Made by a program: the position numbers and the translations under genes. Of a DNA stretch of 64,000 nt, positions 58,370 to 64,000 are shown piece after piece. Each line of letters opens with the position of its first letter. Position 1 is the stretch's first letter. The stretch lies in NCBI RefSeq assembly GCF_028476545.1, contig NW_026731697.1, positions 1,275,001-1,339,000 on the forward strand. Direction: 5' to 3'. A model generated the notes under the pieces. The model was not told the origin of the DNA. It did no database searches and was given only the letters and a program-made list of their open reading frames with translations. The stretch comes from Physella acuta (Eukaryota > Mollusca > Gastropoda > Physidae).

Positions 58370-58920
58370 CACACTTCTCATTCCTAGATTCGTCAAGATA
58401 TATGTTAATGTCAACCCCAACCAACCATGTCCAACCAGGTCCACACGGCAACCCATGTTACAACCCGATCTCAAATGCGCTTGCAGGAACGAGGCTGTAG
58501 AAAATTGAATTGTACGAGGCTGATAAACAAGGGAAGCTTTCCTGGCAATGTTTTAGAACCCAACCAATCAACATTTAAAATTATGGTCACGTGAAAGCTA
58601 AAAATAGAATTTTTATGAACGGACAGATAGAATATCCTGTTTCTGATAACATTGAAGAACAATAAATGTAAAATAATAAATTTGATATCAAATATACCTA
58701 AATCTATGACTCAAGGCTCAGTTATCCCAACTTTATCCCAACTTATGGGATAAAGTCTAGGTTTTGTTTGAAATGGTAGGTTGATTTTGTAGGAATCATT
58801 CTACTGTTTGTAGGTTAGGACGAAGTTTCTCAATGTGTTTTAACTTATAAATGTTTATGTGGGTGCTAAATTATGGATGATTTTTGTATTTATGTGTATT
58901 TGTATGTATTTTTATTTGTA
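58370..58920. other. intron 4 spacer
   Basis: AT-rich. TTATCCCAACTTTATCCCAA and TTATGGGATAAAG form a small inverted repeat near 58722-58755. No gene recognised. Confidence 0.5.
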
Positions 58921-58924
58921 TGTA

Positions 58925-61452
58925 TGTATGTATGCTACATGTCTCAATTTACCTGTGTCTAGTCTCACCTTTACCTGTGTCTAGTCTCACATTTTCCTCG
59001 GTGTCTAGTCTCACCTTTATATGTGTCTAGTCTCACCTTTACATATCTGTAGGCTCACCTTGTACCTGTGTCTAGTCTCACCTTGTACCTGTGTCTAGTC
59101 TCACCTTGTACCTGTGTCTAGTCCCAACTTCCCTTCAACCTGTGTCTAGTCTCACCTTGTACCTGTGTCTAGTCTCACATTTACCTGTGTCTAGTCTCAC
59201 CTTGTACCTGTGTCTAGTCTCACCTTGTACATGTGTGTGGTCTCACCTTTACCTGTGTCTAGTCTCACCTGTGTCTAGTCTCACCTTGTACCTGTGTCTA
59301 GTCTCACCTTTACCTGTGTCTAGTCTCACCTTGTACATGTGTGTGGCCTCACCTTTACCTGTGTCTAGTCTCACCTGTGTCTAGTCTCACCTTGTACCTG
59401 TGTCTAGTCTCACCTTTACCTGTGTCTAGTCTCACCTGTGTCTAGTCTCACCTTGTACATGTGTGTGGTCTCACCTTTACCTGTGTCTAGTCTCACCTGT
59501 GTCTAGTCTCACCTTGTACATGTGTGTGGTCTCACCTTTACCTGTGTCTAGTCTCACCTGTGTCTAGTCTCACCTTGTACATGTGTGTGGTCTCACCTTT
59601 ACCTGTGTCTAGTCTCACCTGTGTCTAGTCTCACCTTGTACCTGTGTCTAGTCTCACCTTTACCTGTGTCTAGTCTCACCTGTGTCTAGTCTCACCTTGT
59701 ACATGTGTGTGGTCTCACCTTTACCTGTGTCTAGTCTCACCTGTGTCTAGTCTCACCTTGTACATGTGTGTGGTCTCACCTTTACCTGTGTCTAGTCTCA
59801 CCTGTGTCTAGTCTCACCTTGTACATGTGTGTGGTCTCACCTTTACCTGTGTCTAGTCTCACCTGTGTCTAGTCTCACCTTGTACATGTGTGTGGTCTCA
59901 CCTTTACCTGTGTCTAGTCTCACCTGTGTCTAGTCTCACCTTGTACATGTGTGTGGCCTCACCTTTACCTGTGTCTAGTCTCACCTTTACCTATGTCTAG
60001 TCTCACCTGGTACCTGTGTGTAGTCTCACCTTTACCTGTGTCTAGTCTCACCTTGTACCTGTGTCTAGTCTCACCTTGTACATGTGTGTGGTCTCACCTT
60101 TACCTGTGTCTAGTCTCACCTGGTACCTGTGTCTAGTCTCACCTTTACCTATGTCTAGTCTCACCTTTACCTGTGTCTAGTCTCACCTTGTACCTGTGTG
60201 TAGTCTTACCTTTACCTATGTCTAGTCTCACCTTTACTTGTGTCTAGTCTCACCTTTACCTGTGTCTAGTCTCACTTTTACCTGTGTCTAGTCTCACCTT
60301 TACCTGTGTCTAGTCTCACCTGTGTCTAGTCTCACCTTGTACCTGTGTCTAGTCTCACCTTTACCTGTGTCTAGTCTCACCTTGTACCTGTGTGTAGTCT
60401 TACCTTTACCTATGTCTAGTCTCACCTTTACCTGTGTCTAGTCTCACCTTGTACCCGTGTGTAGTCTTACCTTTACCTATGTCTAGTCTCACCTTTACCT
60501 GTGTCTAGTCTCACCTTGTACCTGTGTGTAGTCTTACCTTTACCTATGTCTAGTCTCACCTTTACTTGTGTCTAGTCTCACCTTTACCTGTGTCTAGTCT
60601 CACCTTTACCTATGTCTAGTCTCACCTTTACCTGTGTCTAGTCTCACATTTTCCTCGGTGTCTAGTCTCACCCTTACCTGTGTCTAGTCTCACCTTTACC
60701 TATGTCTAGTCTCACCTTGTACCTGTGTCTAGTCTCATCTTTACCTGTGTCTAGTCTCATCTTTACCTGTGTCTAGTCTCACCTTTACCTGTGTCTAGTC
60801 TCACCTTTACCTGTGTCTCACCTTGTACCTGTGTCTAGTCTCACCTTTACCTATGTCTAGTCTCACCTTGTACCTATGTCTAGTCTCACCTTTACCTATG
60901 TCTAGTCTCACCTTGTACCTATGTCTAGTCTCACCTTGTACCTATGTCTAGTGTCAGCTTTTTATGTGTCTAGTCTCACCTTTACCTATGTCTAGTCTCA
61001 CCTTTACCTATGTCTAAACTCATCTTTACCTGTGTCTAGTCTCACCTTGTACCTGTGTCTAGTCTCACCTTCACCAGTGTCTAGTCTCACCTTTACCTGT
61101 GTCTAGTCTCACCTTGTACCTGTATCTAGTCTCACCTTTATCTATTTCTAGTCTCACCTTTACCTGTGTCTAGTCTCACCTTGTACCTATCTCTAGTCTC
61201 AGCTTTTTATGTGTCTAGTCTCACCTTTACCTATGTCTAGTCTCACCTTTACCTGTGTCTAGTCTCACCTTTACCTGTGTAGTCTCACCTTGTACCTGTG
61301 TCTAGTCTCACCTGTGTGTAGTCTAACCTTTACCTATGTCTAGTCTCACCTATGTCTAGCCTCACCTTTACCTGTGTCTAGTCTCACCTTGTACCTGTGT
61401 CTAGTCTCACCTGTGTCTAGTCTCACCTTTACCTGTGTGAAGTCTCACCTTC
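58925..61452 (+). repeat. 2.5-kb minisatellite abutting the exon 5 acceptor
   Basis: Units of ~20 bp (TACCTGTGTCTAGTCTCACC with T, TT or TTGT linkers) repeat about 120 times. From 59440 to 59950 they form a ~59-bp higher-order unit containing TTGTACATGTGTGTGGTCTC. The array ends 13 bp before the exon 5 acceptor, merging into its pyrimidine tract (CTCACCTTCCCTCTGCC). Confidence 0.97.
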
Positions 61453-61465
61453 CCTCTGCCAACAG

Positions 61466-61599
61466 GTGCTCTTCGCCTTGAACCAAACCCTGTCTCAACA
61501 CGAAAGCCTGCGTGACCGGGCCGGCCACCCCCCTTACAGCAGTAACGCCCTAGTCCAACACTACAACTGCGGCGACCTCAACTCGCTCATGTTCAACAG
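61466..61599 (+). CDS. tiki: TIKI exon 5
   Basis: Codons 220-263 plus two bases: [40 protein letters not shown] and LMFN. It aligns with the vertebrate VIFALNQTLLQQESLRAGS and LIKHYNCGDLSSVIFN segments, including the conserved HYNCGDL. Acceptor CCAACAG|GTGCTC, donor AACAG|GTGAGT, phase 0 to 2. The following exons, carrying the second active-site histidine motif and the C-terminus, are outside the window. Confidence 0.95.
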
Positions 61600-62400
61600 G
61601 TGAGTCCACCCGGCCCTGTAAGTGCTCACGCGCGCACACACGCACGAGAACCGCACGTGCGTCAGGGTCCCATTAAGATAAGTGTGTCGGGGTAGAGCCG
61701 GGGCACGTGGCGTGAGACTCGCGCCCTAATGTTGAGCAGACGCCGCTCAGATCTGGCACCACAGGTCGAGGCCTGGTCCGTGTTTAAGATCACAGAGTCC
61801 CAGGACACCCCCCATGTGACGCCAGCCTTGTGGCGATATTTAGACCTTTGCCGCAGACCCCGGGGGGGGGGGGGGGAAGTTGCATAGACCAACAGACCAA
61901 CAACACGCCAGCAACTGATAGGCCACATGAATCCTGTAAACATCATCATATGAGGGGAGGTAAACACAGACACACTGTGGTTGTCATTTCGTTCTGGGGA
62001 AATAACTCTGCCAGTTTTTTAGGTTTGCTATGTTGACTACAACATAGATTCTTTTCTCTTCATCTTGTATATTGTCTTACTTATTGCAATATTTAATTAA
62101 CATTATAAAGCCTCATTAACATAATTTAATCTTTATTAAATAAATATATTTTTATTCTAATTAAAATGCTCTTTCAATAACAATATTTTTTCTACATGTA
62201 GATTTTGATATTCATTTACTAAATCTCTTGATCATTACTCTATTATAAAAGTTGAATATCTGGACACATGCATTAAAATGTTTACCACAATATGTTTCTA
62301 TAAAAAGAAAAAAAAATTAAAAAAACAGACTTCTAAAAAATTAGAAAATTTTGGCTACCTTTGAATAGATTATACTTTTAGGTGTTATTTCAAAAATTGG
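61600..62400. other. start of intron 5
   Basis: GC-richer for ~300 bp with CRCACGCGC motifs and a G run at 61862-61876, then AT-rich. No gene recognised. Confidence 0.55.
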
Positions 62401-63980
62401 TCCAGTTTCTCGAAGGCTACTATTTTATTGTGTTCGCAATGCACTGAGTGCTCAACTCTATATACTAGAAATGGACTATGCAACTATTACTATTACCAAA
62501 CTCAACAATGGGGTAGCGCCCATTCCTGGTCCCTCAACTATGGCAGAGTGGCACCTGGTACTTCTCCTCACAAGCCTTTGACGTCACCACAATGCACAAC
62601 ACAAGCAAAACACACGGTTCATATACACTGCATTTCTCACTTCATGAAAACAACAAAATCAACGGTACCTTTCAATGGGTACCCCCTACACTCAACAACG
62701 CTACGCTCATGCCAGCTCTACCCCTATTCAGCAACAAGAAGCCATCTATAAACACAATCCCACACACTAATGATCGCAGCTTTTCTGTCTACACCGATAA
62801 CCCAACAAATATCCCACACTACATCAAAATAATCTACCAAAACAAATCACTTACTATCCTAATCTCTATCGCCGGGAGAAGACAAGCGTGTCAAATCTGT
62901 TCCTCCGCCCTACACTGGACGAACCATTGCCAACAAACGCCTTCAGACATATCACTGCAGGAAGACCCAACAGCAAAATCAACAACACAGTCAAAACAGC
63001 ACTTATTAATTAACGACAGCAAGACTCGACACAAAAGAACATCAACACTCGACTACAAGATGCAACACCAAAAACGCTGAAACCGATTGTCAGCAATTCG
63101 ACACAACTAAAGAACTCTAGCTACACGATAAACAGTACTGCAAATAGCAATAAACCACTGTCAGAAACAGCAATGGACACCATCACATCAACAAAAAGGA
63201 AAAACGAACACAACCCTACATCAGAACAGTGGAAAATAACAAAGGCGCCAAAAATATCTAATTCCGTGCCCGAGACAAACCCCGAAACAGAGGCACCACA
63301 AAAAAGGAAAGAAGATGACCCAAGCATAACCCACAACCAAGAGACAAAGACAAAAACAGATGAAATCTCCATTCCAGAATCTCTACAACAATCAAGTAGT
63401 TACAAAAGTCCGGTGGACACAATACCTCTAGCAAGGACTGACACAACTAAATCACAGAAGGAAAAAATCGACAAAACCATACAAACCCTAAGCAATGATT
63501 AACGAAAAGGTAGTCACACCACCAGGGAGATACAACAAGCAAATTTCTCTGCCGAAACAAAACAAAAAAGTTAGTCCTAAATCCCACTTAAAAGAACCAG
63601 TTCATAACACAAAGTGCATATACTACGCTAAACAGTACCACTGTAACCGCGGAAACTGAATTCTATGAAGACACAGTTCACAAAAACCTTAAACAGTGCA
63701 TTGACAAGGTAATTCACTCGAAATTAGAAAGGTACCATGCACAAAAGCATTCAAACGTAATTGCCATCCAATGTGCTTTCTGCGATTGAACACACCCCCA
63801 AGAAAAAGGAATCAAGCTGCACCTAAAGCACTATCATCGTCAGAACCCTACAAGTTACAATGAAATATACTACAGAATCGTTGTAGCACCCTACAAAGAC
63901 CGCATAATATATACCACGCAGACGCTCTAAAAGATGACAGCTAAGGCTTCACCATCACCAAGACAAATCTCTTTCTTTTT
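62400..63980 (+). mobile_element. decayed retroelement, zinc-knuckle (Gag/ORF1-like) region
   Basis: The sequence turns A/C-rich with several adjacent short + frames. The frame at 62592-63080 ends in a basic region with CQICSSALHWTNHC, a CX2CX4HX4C zinc knuckle typical of Gag or LINE ORF1 proteins. The next frame (63173-63502) is Lys/Glu/Thr/Pro-rich and low complexity. A C2H2-like pattern is visible further on, around 63760-63840. No reverse transcriptase is seen before the window ends. The element looks broken in several places and is old. The family (LTR or non-LTR) is unresolved. Confidence 0.55.
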
Positions 63981-64000
63981 AGACGTTGTGTATTAGCCTT

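Overview
The window is animal nuclear DNA, very probably from a mollusc and most likely a heterobranch gastropod. The reasons are split-gene architecture with GT-AG introns, Pol III tRNA genes, tRNA-derived SINEs whose 3' body resembles SINEs I recall from gastropod genomes, and dense hAT- and Harbinger-type MITEs. The one protein gene I can recognise is metazoan-specific: a TIKI (TRABD2) Wnt-inactivating metalloprotease. The species call is inference.

Layout: 1-13 kb is intergenic. It holds a 26-bp minisatellite, a duplicated pair of tRNA-Val(CAC) and tRNA-Glu(CTC) genes, a 33-bp array that is open in several frames, (TA)n, SINEs and several MITEs. A promoter-like segment with CRE motifs and a TATA box lies at 13.06-13.39 kb. 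The TIKI gene starts at 13390 on the + strand. Exon 1 encodes the signal peptide (13390-13485), followed by exon 2 (31114-31327), exon 3 (33598-33747), exon 4 (35564-35760) and exon 5 (61466-61599). Phases agree at every junction and give 263 codons. The rest of the gene lies beyond 64000, so 13.4-64 kb is almost entirely TIKI intron.

The introns are packed with minisatellites (more than 35 arrays in the window), MITEs with clean target-site duplications, two LTR fossils (one truncated with a tRNA-Leu-type primer site, one a 277-bp LTR-like insert beside exon 3) and a composite at 53.4-58.4 kb. That composite repeats a tRNA-His-like sequence together with perfect long hairpins, and one copy is split by a 2.2-kb TIR transposon. 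The last 1.6 kb holds a decayed zinc-knuckle (Gag/ORF1-like) element.

The most unusual signal is that tandem arrays sit beside the splice junctions of this gene. In intron 2 the array unit is itself the exon 3 junction, a 3' splice site fused to a GTGAG donor and the first ~20 nt of exon 3. This makes a ladder of recursive-splice-like sites. In intron 4 a GTCAGT array starts exactly at the exon 4 donor, and a 2.5-kb array abuts the exon 5 acceptor.
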